NCBI GenBank assembly: GCA_017858735.1
Contig: JAFMBH010000001.1
Location: 156,276 to 220,275, forward strand
DNA length: 64,000 nucleotides
Direction of reading: 5' to 3'
Source of the DNA: Bacteroidota bacterium
GTDB lineage: Bacteria; Bacteroidota; Bacteroidia; Chitinophagales; Saprospiraceae
Positions 47,201 through 55,289 of the stretch are shown piece by piece (positions within the stretch are counted from its first letter, which is position 1; the number at the start of each line of letters is the position of its first letter). The notes below the pieces were generated by a model. The model was not told the DNA's origin. It searched no databases and was given only the letters and a program-made list of their open reading frames with translations. A program made the translations under genes and the position numbers.

Positions 47201-47311
47201 CAAAGCAGCATATCTATAATAAGAGTTACCCCATTTTAGCTTTATCCATGCTTTTGCGATATCTTTAAAATGGACAAATTGTACCTTAAGAAGGGTTATA
47301 ATTGACTTCAT
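44219..47311 (-). CDS. AsmA-like envelope protein
   Basis: A 1030-residue protein with one N-terminal membrane anchor (YAALAFLFFILLGFSLPILF) and a long periplasmic region of beta strands with AsmA-type N-terminal sequence (IEQVNFSGVDFSLFRSFPFL) and C-terminal LKLTGNIGNYPDYTFSSL. AsmA-family proteins are now seen as bridge-like lipid transporters between the membranes, so a role in outer-membrane lipid supply is plausible. It is a single gene, convergent with smc (4-base gap) and divergent from rnd across 51 bases. Confidence 0.85.
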   Translation of the reverse strand: MKSIITLLKVQFVHFKDIAKAWIKLKWGNSYYRYAALAFLFFILLGFSLPILFRKPLALRVINSIDIDIIEQVNFSGVDFSLFRSFPFLNVRFSNFTTLGSKALGNSELLRVKYIDIAVDIWSVIDNSRPIYIRSIRFYEPKLTILISSSGQKNYEVPLADEFIESGDSLSNDKVNFNLALQSIEIINGVLFLEDENAKVNIKADGISHKGSGDLSTGFYNLKTKTRAREVSMSIGSSKIMDKAKLSFDVDFNIDNLNKIYIIKENDIKINQLSLQIKGLIKKNLSNYYYDLNLYAPDNEFSELVQLLPSLEKTSFSQLKQIKGDFNLGLNIEGPFQVSPRTYPSFNGFLQINNGSILDYFNDEGISDIQSYLSICNDSNDLKNLEIHIPKMEACVEGKDFKLALYLKNPFLDPYVNGFVQGELNLNSLQKYLPFFSGNDLKGLLTANFFMQGKMSDIENKMYENVRMNGVLGLQDFKWTESNKWVSIKTLSAVLTKEGLTLPLINGNYNGNPLSISGNISNILAIFSPLKTLKGSFNVSAEKTNIDYWIVPSDLQKEKLTLKQNNYSKDAQKVTEIRSPKIIPYDVNINFKTSRLLYNGTSFDFFNLNGNYKLNSLLIKNLRFKYQNINLITKGNLNNLDNYLFENGILRGTLNIWASQFPFILPSSDLLAQSTSKVLTDDKKPGLINKTIPIIGKKTVRPMKSLIPDRVELAGKVLVDSIKSEDQIFNNIAFQVRLKKDFIELKSGIAYHKNMPVYWQGSLNKQNNFVVKFDFTKFQMDLFSLPRQSPLQIFNFTPSDKRNKPAGLKLTGNIGNYPDYTFSSLKYLFFFNMNGIIGGTQIKPFYGFNAKEKENVKNDLNWWISYVDKKFIFWPIFLSFKDIPFYFTGFQRGDKDCYFKIKGLIPLSYFKMEELSTSNNLNNFPNGIEVTIDIEDCISKNFSMSLQIQNNLNETLKLKLEKYLRYELNKELRRIYSEDKFKNAPKKSSREKYNYLPSVYHTNNQTLWSEFYKLNDSLQLSFKTMKPFLK

Positions 47312-47362
47312 AATTATTAACTAACGATAATTTTTAGGAGTTAGTTTAGTAAACACATTTTC

Positions 47363-48574
47363 ATGTGTATCTTTACTAAATTATTAAAAATTGTGCTAAA
47401 GCCAAACGTGAAAGAAAATAATAATTTCATTCTAATAGAGAATGACAACGATTTAAAGTCATTTGCTAATGCCCACCAGCAGGTAAAACAAATAGGCATA
47501 GATACTGAATTTGTTGGTGAAAAAAGGTATAAACCTTTAATTTGCCTGATTCAAACATCATCTGATGTCGGAAATTATATTATTGATCCACTGGCAATAT
47601 CAGATTTAACTCCTTTCCTTCGGATAGTGGAAAATCCAGATATTCTAAAAATTACCCATGCTGGAGATAATGATTATCGGGGTTTCTATCAAAATTTTGG
47701 TATCCTACCCAAAAATATCTTTGATACTCAAATTGCGTCTGCTTTTTTAGATTTCAAATATCCTATTTCCTTTAAAAAATTAGTAGAAACTGAATTTAAT
47801 TATCATTTAGACAAATCTCATACAGTGACTCAATGGGATAACAGACCATTGACAAGAGATCAGTTGCAATATGCATTAGATGATGTTTTACCTCTCATCG
47901 AGCTATATGAAAGAATGACTGAGAGGTTAACAAAAAATGGCAGAATAACTTGGGCACAAGAAGAATTTAAGCAACTTGAACTAGTCAGTACTTATGCTAA
48001 ATTGGTTGAAAACGAGGTGGTAAGCAATCCTATAATTTATTCTCTTTCTCACAATGAAAGAATATTTTATCTCAGATTAATGGTTTGGCGGGAAAATATA
48101 GCGAAAGAAAGAAATGTAAATAAAGATATGATTATACCGGCAAAATATATTCATACGCTGGTTAAAGGTATAAAATCTGGTAAAAACTTTTTTAAGGATA
48201 ATAGAAGGTTTCCTATTAATATCTCTAATGAATATTGGAAATTATTTGATGATTTCTATAAGGAAAAGCCTAAGGAAAACGAAATTTTAATTCTTTCCAA
48301 CATTGGGAAAGAACCCGAAGAGGATTTAAGAGAGGAGGCTATCATAGATTTAATTTATGGAGTTATCAAATATTACTGTATGGAAAATGGTATTTCAGCC
48401 TCCATTGCTTTTCCTAAAAACATGTTAAAGCTTATGAGACAAAATGACGATTTACATGTTAATTTTTCAAGTGGATGGAGATCGGCTTTTTTTGGTATTG
48501 AATTTAACGAAATGCTTACTCAGAAGAAATCAGTTAATGTCATTTTTAAGCATGGTAAAATAATCATCGAATAA
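47363..48574 (+). CDS. rnd: Ribonuclease D
   Basis: A 3'-5' exoribonuclease of the DEDD family involved in tRNA 3' processing. The metal-binding residues appear as IGIDTEFVGEKRY (Asp, Glu), ITHAGDNDYRGF (Asp) and YALDDVLPLIELY (Tyr-x3-Asp). An HRDC-like helical domain follows (LMVWRENIAKERN, then IIPAKYIHTLVKGI), which binds RNA. The first ~20 residues are not conserved and the true start may be a downstream GTG at 47408. Confidence 0.9.
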   Translation: MCIFTKLLKIVLKPNVKENNNFILIENDNDLKSFANAHQQVKQIGIDTEFVGEKRYKPLICLIQTSSDVGNYIIDPLAISDLTPFLRIVENPDILKITHAGDNDYRGFYQNFGILPKNIFDTQIASAFLDFKYPISFKKLVETEFNYHLDKSHTVTQWDNRPLTRDQLQYALDDVLPLIELYERMTERLTKNGRITWAQEEFKQLELVSTYAKLVENEVVSNPIIYSLSHNERIFYLRLMVWRENIAKERNVNKDMIIPAKYIHTLVKGIKSGKNFFKDNRRFPINISNEYWKLFDDFYKEKPKENEILILSNIGKEPEEDLREEAIIDLIYGVIKYYCMENGISASIAFPKNMLKLMRQNDDLHVNFSSGWRSAFFGIEFNEMLTQKKSVNVIFKHGKIIIE

Positions 48575-48588
48575 ATATATGGCTTAAT

Positions 48589-50061
48589 GTGAAAGATGAC
48601 GCAGTTTCCCCCATTTTAACTATCGATAATTTATCTATATACCATAAAATTGGAAAAGAAGATATACCTCTTTTAGACCAATTGTCTTTCACCATTTCCA
48701 AAAATGAAAGAATAGGACTTATTGGACATTCTGGTTCTGGAAAAAGCATAACCATGAAAGCTATACTGGATATACTGCCAGAAAACCTATTTATTTCAAA
48801 AAATAATCCTATTCGTTTTCACAGAGATGAACATAATCATTTAGTCTCTTTTATTCCACAAAACGCTCAATTAAACCTTAATCCTCTTATAACTTGTGGA
48901 AATCAATTATTAGAATCGGTAGATTTAGTTAGTAAATTATCTACAAAAAAGGAAAAATACGGCCAATGTATAGAATGGCTTAATAAAGTAGGTCTTAGTG
49001 ATGGAAAAAGAATTTTTGATTCATATCCACATGAATTATCAGGTGGTCAATTACAACGAATAACGATAGCGATGGCCTTAATTCGAAAGCCGTCCTTAAT
49101 ATTAGCTGATGAACCCACCACAGCCCTAGATCCAATCCTCCAGCATCAAGTACTATCATTACTTTTTACTTTGGCTGACAGTATTCAGGCCAGCGTATTA
49201 ATTATAAGCCACGATGTTCATCTAATTTCAACATGGACAAATAAACTCATTTTTTTAAATGAAGGAAAAAGAGTTGATTATGTCACTCCAAATCAATTAA
49301 AACCCACGGAGCTAGTTAAAGTGGGTGATAATAAAGAAAATTTATTAAACATTAATAATTTGACTGTACAATTTAAAAAAGGTTGGCTTCGTCCTACTTT
49401 TTTTACTGCCTTGTCTAATATTTCCCTTACTATCAAAAAAGGAGAGAGCGTAGGAATCATAGGAATTTCTGGTTCTGGAAAAAGCACTTTGGCTAAAACA
49501 ATATGCCGTTTAATTCCTCATTATGAGGGAAATATTGTTTTCAATAATCAACAGGATAAAGTGCAAATGATTTTTCAGAATCCTTTATTCTCCTTAAATC
49601 CTAAATTTCGCGTAGTCGACACCTTGATTTCCTCCCTTAAGCCTCTAAATAATAAAAAATTGTTAATAAGACAGCATTTAATAGAAACCCTAGATTTAGT
49701 AGGTTTAAACGAATCATTTTTAAACAAGTTCCCTCATGAATGTTCTGGTGGTGAACAACAGCGCATAGCCATCGCCAGAGCTATTTGTGTAAATCCAGAT
49801 TTATTGATTTTGGATGAATCTCTGGCAAGTTTGGATATTGAAAGACAAGTATCTATTGTGAATTTACTTAATAAAATTCGAAGTAAAACAAATATTTCCA
49901 TGCTTTTTATCTCCCACGATATAGAAATGGTAATGGCCGTATGTAGCTTTATCTATGTTTTGTCTTCAGGTTCTATAGTAGAATCAGGAAAAACAGAAGA
50001 TCTGAGGAGTAACCCCCAAAATAACGTAACAAAAGCATTACTCAATAATATTTCTCGGTAA
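48589..50061 (+). CDS. Fused dipeptide/oligopeptide ABC transporter ATPase (DppD-DppF type)
   Basis: A 490-residue protein with two complete nucleotide-binding domains. The first has GHSGSGKSITMKA, SGGQLQRITIAMAL and LADEPTTALD. The second has GISGSGKSTLAKT, SGGEQQRIAIARAI and ILDESLASLD. This tandem layout is that of fused DppD/DppF or YejF-like subunits that power peptide or nickel importers. It starts with GTG. No permease or binding-protein gene is in the window, so the partner must lie elsewhere. Confidence 0.88.
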   Translation: MKDDAVSPILTIDNLSIYHKIGKEDIPLLDQLSFTISKNERIGLIGHSGSGKSITMKAILDILPENLFISKNNPIRFHRDEHNHLVSFIPQNAQLNLNPLITCGNQLLESVDLVSKLSTKKEKYGQCIEWLNKVGLSDGKRIFDSYPHELSGGQLQRITIAMALIRKPSLILADEPTTALDPILQHQVLSLLFTLADSIQASVLIISHDVHLISTWTNKLIFLNEGKRVDYVTPNQLKPTELVKVGDNKENLLNINNLTVQFKKGWLRPTFFTALSNISLTIKKGESVGIIGISGSGKSTLAKTICRLIPHYEGNIVFNNQQDKVQMIFQNPLFSLNPKFRVVDTLISSLKPLNNKKLLIRQHLIETLDLVGLNESFLNKFPHECSGGEQQRIAIARAICVNPDLLILDESLASLDIERQVSIVNLLNKIRSKTNISMLFISHDIEMVMAVCSFIYVLSSGSIVESGKTEDLRSNPQNNVTKALLNNISR

Positions 50062-50099
50062 TCTTGCAACCTTTTTAGAAATTACATAGTCTTTGGTTG

Positions 50100-50107
50100 T
50101 ATATTTG
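50100..50107 (+). promoter_or_regulatory. TAnnTTTG -7 element for the small anchored protein
   Basis: TATATTTG lies 21 bases before the ATG at 50129 and downstream of the first in-frame ATG (50093), supporting the shorter protein of 81 residues. Confidence 0.4.
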
Positions 50108-50128
50108 TGTAAAATAAAGCTTTCTAAG

Positions 50129-50374
50129 ATGAAAAAGGAGTTTAATGGTGAAACCTGGTTGTTGATAACACTAATCATATTAAGTAGCTTCAGTTATTGG
50201 TATTTGCATGAAAATAAACCATATCTGGATAAAACGAATCTTAAAAACAAGTTAGATTTAACTTTGAAAGTGGAGGACAAAGAAAATAATCTATCTAAAT
50301 CAGTTGATTTTATTGATCAAAAAATAATTAAAAAATCAATTGAAATCATAAAAGAGTGGCTACCTGTTAATTAA
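50129..50374 (+). CDS. Small single-helix membrane-anchored protein, unknown function
   Basis: An 81-residue protein starting MKKEFNGETWLLITLIILSS: one membrane helix (~10-27) then a charged Lys/Asp/Glu-rich tail, probably outside the cytoplasm. There is no double-glycine leader, so it is not an obvious substrate of the C39 exporter 3 kb away. The upstream in-frame ATG at 50093 is rejected because of the promoter element between. Its stop overlaps that of the convergent MBL gene by 4 bases. Confidence 0.55.
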   Translation: MKKEFNGETWLLITLIILSSFSYWYLHENKPYLDKTNLKNKLDLTLKVEDKENNLSKSVDFIDQKIIKKSIEIIKEWLPVN

Positions 50375-51270
50375 TTCCATTTAACCCCTTTTACTTTTGT
50401 CCAATATCTAATAAGTCCGCTTACCGTCATAAAACTTGGGTTTGCTAAACTATATCTCATAATAATCTGTTCGTCCATTTTATTTTCCAGCCATAATTTT
50501 TCGACCATACTCTGGAAGGAATCTATAATTATACTTATATCCGAATGAGTTTCCATTTCCTTCAAAACCCATTCTGCATACTTCAACAAAGTATTTTCGA
50601 GGATATTCAGATGATCTTGAACGGGCTTTTTCACTAAGCCAAAATGAGTTAGATAAAGAAATTTAGGATTAAGCTTTTTAATTAACTCAATAGACGAACA
50701 CCAATCTTCAATATGAATATCAGGAGGGGGACAAGGTGGAACTACGGGACCATCTCCTATACAAACTCCTGCAACATCACCTCCAAAAACCATATCATTC
50801 ACGGAAAAAGCAATATGATGAATGGCATGCCCCGGTGTATGAAGTGCTTTAATTTCAAATTCCCCTAATTGTATATTCTCTAAATGCATCAGGGGGACAA
50901 GATTATCTAATGAGATAGGTTCCATAACGCCCCATAATTTCTCCATTGCCGCACCATAAATTCTGACGGCTGATCCCCATAATTTTTCAGGATTATTTAA
51001 ATGGGGCAAACCCGCTGGATGAACATAAATGTTAGCTCCATGTTCTGCAAATTTCCAGGCAGCACCAGCATGATCAAAATGAATATGAGATATAAAAACA
51101 TGCTTTATGTCAGAAATGGCATAACCTATTTTCTCTATTTCAATTTTGAGTGTATGAAAGGTTGAATAAGGTCCGGCTTCAAATAAAATTGGCCCTATGT
51201 CAGATTCCAAAATAAATGCAGCAATAGACTCAGTGGAGCCTTGAAATTTTAAATCAATAATATGAACCAT
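50371..51270 (-). CDS. MBL-fold metallo-hydrolase
   Basis: A 299-residue metallo-beta-lactamase-fold hydrolase. The metal motif HVFISHIHFDHAG (H-x-H-x-D-H) is complete, a later metal histidine sits in LHTPGHAIHHIAF, and an Asp-containing segment FGGDVAGV follows. These two-metal enzymes hydrolyse thioesters, phosphodiesters or lactones, but the substrate is unknown. It follows fmt by 10 bases on the same strand, suggesting co-transcription. Confidence 0.88.
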   Translation of the reverse strand: MVHIIDLKFQGSTESIAAFILESDIGPILFEAGPYSTFHTLKIEIEKIGYAISDIKHVFISHIHFDHAGAAWKFAEHGANIYVHPAGLPHLNNPEKLWGSAVRIYGAAMEKLWGVMEPISLDNLVPLMHLENIQLGEFEIKALHTPGHAIHHIAFSVNDMVFGGDVAGVCIGDGPVVPPCPPPDIHIEDWCSSIELIKKLNPKFLYLTHFGLVKKPVQDHLNILENTLLKYAEWVLKEMETHSDISIIIDSFQSMVEKLWLENKMDEQIIMRYSLANPSFMTVSGLIRYWTKVKGVKWN

Positions 51271-51280
51271 AAAAAATTAT

Positions 51281-52201
51281 TTAGAACCAGTTATCCGCTT
51301 TATTGCCATTAAGATACGATTTCACATCTATTGACTTTTTACCAGGAATTTGAATCTTGTCGAGAGAAATATAATGATCACCCGTGCTTAAATAAATATA
51401 TGTCTTGTTATCACTAAGATAGGACTTATCTTTAAAATCTAACCTGGATTCCTCCACATGAGCAGCCAAAATTTTTATTTCCCCCAATTTTGATGGTAAC
51501 CATGCCCCAGGAAAGGGGCTTAATCCACGGATTAAATTAATTACTTCAGATGTTGTTTTTGATAGATCTATTCTGCCTGTTTCATGCTGTAATTTAGGAG
51601 CCATTTTAATGGAACCCTTTCCTTGAGGAATAGCGACAAAGGAAGAATCAAGGATAATTTTTAAAGAATCAATCACAAGATTTGCTCCTAACAACATTAA
51701 ATGATCGTGTAAAGAACCGGCATTATCTTCAGGTAAAATATCTATGGATTTAGATAGAATAACAGGACCTGTATCAATATCTTTTCTTATAAAAAAAGTA
51801 GTTACGCCCGTAGTAGTTTCCCCATTTATTATGGCCCAGTTAATGGGTGCGGCACCCCGATAATCGGGTAACAGAGAAGCATGTAGATTGATAGTCCCCA
51901 GATGTGGTAGACTCCAAAGTACTTCAGGAAGCATCCTAAAAGCTACTACAATAAACAGATCTGGTTTTAATTCTTTTATGGAATTTAAAAAAATTTCACT
52001 TTTGAGATTTGCAGGCTGTAAAACCGGAATATTCAAAGATAAAGCTGCTTCCTTAACGGCTGAAATCAACCATTCCTTTTTCCCTCTTCCACCCAGTTTA
52101 TCTGGTGCAGTGATAACCGCCGGGATAGTAAAACCTGAATCAATGAGTTTTAAAAGGGTAGGGACAGCAAATGCCGGAGTACCCATGAATATAATACGCA
52201 T
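51281..52201 (-). CDS. fmt: Methionyl-tRNA formyltransferase
   Basis: Formylates initiator Met-tRNA using 10-formyl-tetrahydrofolate. MRIIFMGTPAFAVPTLLKLI starts the Rossmann domain. INLHASLLPDYRGAAPINWA contains the catalytic Asn-His-Ser-type active site and SLLP folate motif. The C-terminal OB-like domain (SPFPGAWLPSKLGEIKILAA) is present. The length of 306 residues is normal. Confidence 0.96.
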   Translation of the reverse strand: MRIIFMGTPAFAVPTLLKLIDSGFTIPAVITAPDKLGGRGKKEWLISAVKEAALSLNIPVLQPANLKSEIFLNSIKELKPDLFIVVAFRMLPEVLWSLPHLGTINLHASLLPDYRGAAPINWAIINGETTTGVTTFFIRKDIDTGPVILSKSIDILPEDNAGSLHDHLMLLGANLVIDSLKIILDSSFVAIPQGKGSIKMAPKLQHETGRIDLSKTTSEVINLIRGLSPFPGAWLPSKLGEIKILAAHVEESRLDFKDKSYLSDNKTYIYLSTGDHYISLDKIQIPGKKSIDVKSYLNGNKADNWF

Positions 52202-52276
52202 TTTTTAGACTAAATTTAATAATTTAACGAAGCTAATAAATTTTAGTTCTATACTCTTTCTTATATTACGATAAAA

Positions 52277-53095
52277 ATGGAAAAATTCAACTTACCTCTG
52301 TCAAACGAAATTACCTTATCTGGCTTAAAATGGGAAGTAGATAAGCCAAAAGCAAATTTAATGCTTGTTCATGGTGCCGGAGAACACATCGGAAGGTACG
52401 ATCATTGGGCTAAATTATTTAATGATCAACAAATAAATGTTTACGGCGTAGATCATTATGGACATGGAAACAGTCCGGGGGCGAGAGGACATATAGCTAA
52501 TTACGACCTTTATTTAAATGAAATTAAGGCATTAAAGAAAATACTTGATGAACGAGCTGATAATTTACCCCTTCTGTTATATGGACATAGCTTAGGAGGA
52601 AATATTGTTCTTCATTGGATTATTGAACAAGAAAAATCTGTAGATTATGTCATCGTATCAGCCCCCTGGATTAAATTAAAACTGGTTCCACCACCATGGA
52701 AAATATCTTTGATGAAATGGCTTAGTGGTATGCTTCCAGCATTAAGTCAGGGGAATGAATTAGATCCAAATTGGTTGTCCAGAGATAAATTAGTCGTTGA
52801 TCGTTATATAAATGATCCTTTAGTTCATAATAAAATTACCCTTTCGGCGGCTAATATCCTTTTTCAACGGGCGGAAATATTAGATAAATATAGTAAGCAA
52901 ATAAGTGATAAAATTTTAATCATTCATGGGCTGGGTGATAAAGTAACGGATGCCTCCGCAAGTAAGGCTTTTGCTTCAAGAACAGGTATTGATTATTACG
53001 GCGCAGAAGGACTTTTCCACGAGTTACATAATGAACCGGAACAAATAGAAATATTTAATTATATTTGTAATTGGTTAAATAAAAACGAGTTATAG
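52277..53095 (+). CDS. Alpha/beta hydrolase, lysophospholipase/monoacylglycerol-lipase type
   Basis: A 272-residue serine hydrolase with VHGAGEHIGRYDHWAKLF (oxyanion region), the nucleophile elbow LYGHSLGGNIVLHW, the acid region IHGLGDKVTD and the histidine in FHELHNEPE. This matches the serine aminopeptidase S33/monoglyceride lipase group. It lies 4 bases upstream of the C39 exporter gene, so the three genes may share a transcript, though a functional link is only inferred. Confidence 0.88.
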   Translation: MEKFNLPLSNEITLSGLKWEVDKPKANLMLVHGAGEHIGRYDHWAKLFNDQQINVYGVDHYGHGNSPGARGHIANYDLYLNEIKALKKILDERADNLPLLLYGHSLGGNIVLHWIIEQEKSVDYVIVSAPWIKLKLVPPPWKISLMKWLSGMLPALSQGNELDPNWLSRDKLVVDRYINDPLVHNKITLSAANILFQRAEILDKYSKQISDKILIIHGLGDKVTDASASKAFASRTGIDYYGAEGLFHELHNEPEQIEIFNYICNWLNKNEL

Positions 53096-53099
53096 TATC

Positions 53100-55289
53100 A
53101 TGCCGAAACGGTTTCCATTCTATCCACAACTTGAGGCAATGGATTGCGGATCAACTTGCTTGCGCATGATTGCAAGATTTTATGGACGTTACTATTCATT
53201 AGCGTATTTAAGGGAGATTAGTAACACAGGAAAAGATGGTGTTTCACTTTTAGATCTCAGTGAAGCTGCTGAATTAATAGGTCTTAAAACCTTAGCTGTC
53301 GAAGCAGATATTATTCAATTACAAGATGTTATACCTAAACCTTGTATAATAAACTGGGGAAGTAATCATTTTGTTGTAGTATATCACCAGGATTCAACGA
53401 AGGTGTGGATTGCAGACCCGGCAAAAGGAAAATATAAACTAAATAATGACGAATTTCTGACCAAATGGATTGGGGCAGATGCAACATCAGAGAATGAAGG
53501 CATCGTTTTAATCTGCCAGAGTACGCCAAATTTTTATACATTCAATGGAAAAGAACCTCAAAAAGGTAGCTGGCAGTATGTGCTACATTATTTTTATCAG
53601 TACAAAGCACTTATTTTTCAGATTATAATTGGATTATTTTTAGGCAGTACTCTCCAACTCCTTTTCCCATTTTTTATAAAAAGTATAGTAGATATAGGTA
53701 TCAATAATAACGATTTATCATTTATTTCATTAGTTCTTATCGCTCAACTTATTCTATTTATAAGTCAGATTTCTGTTGAATTTATTAGAAACTGGAATAT
53801 ATTACATGTTGGAAGTAGAGTGAATATCAGTTTATTATCTGATTTTCTTATAAAATTAACAAAACTTCCATTTAGGTTTTTTGATACCAAATTACCAGGA
53901 GATTTAATTCAGCGGTTTAATGACCACGAAAGAGTACAAAAGTTTTTAAGTTCTACTTCTTTAATTTCTATCTTTTCATTGCTAAATCTCCTTGCTTTTG
54001 GAGTGGTTCTTTTGTTTTGGAATAAAGCTATTTTTACCATTTTTATCATTGGATCATTATTAAATATTGTTTGGGTTTTAGGTTTCATGAAATGGAGAAA
54101 AAGCCTTGACATAAAAAGATTTGAATATAACAGCGATAATCAAAACAGTATTAATGAAATGATTACCGGGATGCAGGATATCAAGTTATTTAATGCTGAA
54201 AAATTGAAAAGATGGTCCTGGGAAAAAATTCAAGCAAAATTATTCAATACAGAAGCAGAAAATCTAAAATTAGAACAAGTGCAAAGGGCAGGGGCCTTGT
54301 TTTTTAATGAAACTAAGAATCTATTGATTATTTACCTAGTTGCTCAGGGTGTTTTAAATGCAACATTGACTTTAGGTATGTTAGTAGCTATTCAGTATAT
54401 AATAGGCCAACTGAATACACAAATTAATCAATTGACAGAATTTTTAAAATCCATGCAAGATGCTAAAATCAGCCTGGAAAGAATTGGTGAAATACACATA
54501 AAAGATAACGAAACAATTAATGAGGGAAATAATAATACGCTCCCTTATGAAGGAAATATCACTTTGGAGAATGTAAATTTCAGTTATTCTGGAGTCAATG
54601 CTACGCCAAATATCAGGAATATTAACCTGGTCATTCCTAAAGGTAAGATAACAGCCATTCTTGGTCCAAGTGGAAGTGGAAAAACTACTTTATTAAAAAT
54701 TTTACTAAATCTTTATAAACCAACCGAAGGTATTATAAGAATAGGTGCATTGAATTTATTTTCTATTAATCCCAGAGTGTGGCGCAATAGCATTGGCGTA
54801 GTTATGCAGGATGGTCATCTTTTTAGTGATAGCATTGCAAAAAATATTGCTCTGGGCGAAGAAATTATTGATAAGAACAAACTCCAGTTTTCTGCCAGGT
54901 TAGCTAATTTACAAACTTATATTGAGAATTTACCTCAAGGTTATAATACCATCATTGGTCCCGAGGGACAGGGCCTAAGTCAAGGACAGAAGCAAAGAAT
55001 TCTTATTGCAAGAGCTGTTTATAAAGAACCTGATATTCTTTTCTTTGATGAGGCTACTTCATCTCTTGATACCTACAATGAAATGTTGATTTTGGAAAAT
55101 ATAAAGGCTGCCTTTAAAAATAAAACCATTATTATCGTTTCACATCGTTTAAGTACCGTCTTAAAAGCAGACCAAATAGTTGTTATGGAAGATGGTGAAA
55201 TGATTGAATGCGGATCTCATGAAGAACTAACATTTGTAAGAGGTGCCTATTATCAATTAGTTAAAAATACTTTGGAACTAGGATTTTAA
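53100..55289 (+). CDS. C39-peptidase ABC exporter (bacteriocin-type, PCAT)
   Basis: A 729-residue inner-membrane exporter that trims a double-glycine leader and exports the peptide. The N-terminal C39 domain has catalytic Cys16 in MDCGSTCL, His90 in NHFVVVYH and Asp106 in WIADPAKG. Six membrane helices follow (~160-440). The ATPase has Walker A GPSGSGKTTLLKI, signature LSQGQKQRILIARA and Walker B ILFFDEATSSLD. The next gene, with no gap, is its HlyD-type partner. No TolC and no leader-peptide substrate gene is visible in the window. Confidence 0.93.
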   Translation: MPKRFPFYPQLEAMDCGSTCLRMIARFYGRYYSLAYLREISNTGKDGVSLLDLSEAAELIGLKTLAVEADIIQLQDVIPKPCIINWGSNHFVVVYHQDSTKVWIADPAKGKYKLNNDEFLTKWIGADATSENEGIVLICQSTPNFYTFNGKEPQKGSWQYVLHYFYQYKALIFQIIIGLFLGSTLQLLFPFFIKSIVDIGINNNDLSFISLVLIAQLILFISQISVEFIRNWNILHVGSRVNISLLSDFLIKLTKLPFRFFDTKLPGDLIQRFNDHERVQKFLSSTSLISIFSLLNLLAFGVVLLFWNKAIFTIFIIGSLLNIVWVLGFMKWRKSLDIKRFEYNSDNQNSINEMITGMQDIKLFNAEKLKRWSWEKIQAKLFNTEAENLKLEQVQRAGALFFNETKNLLIIYLVAQGVLNATLTLGMLVAIQYIIGQLNTQINQLTEFLKSMQDAKISLERIGEIHIKDNETINEGNNNTLPYEGNITLENVNFSYSGVNATPNIRNINLVIPKGKITAILGPSGSGKTTLLKILLNLYKPTEGIIRIGALNLFSINPRVWRNSIGVVMQDGHLFSDSIAKNIALGEEIIDKNKLQFSARLANLQTYIENLPQGYNTIIGPEGQGLSQGQKQRILIARAVYKEPDILFFDEATSSLDTYNEMLILENIKAAFKNKTIIIVSHRLSTVLKADQIVVMEDGEMIECGSHEELTFVRGAYYQLVKNTLELGF

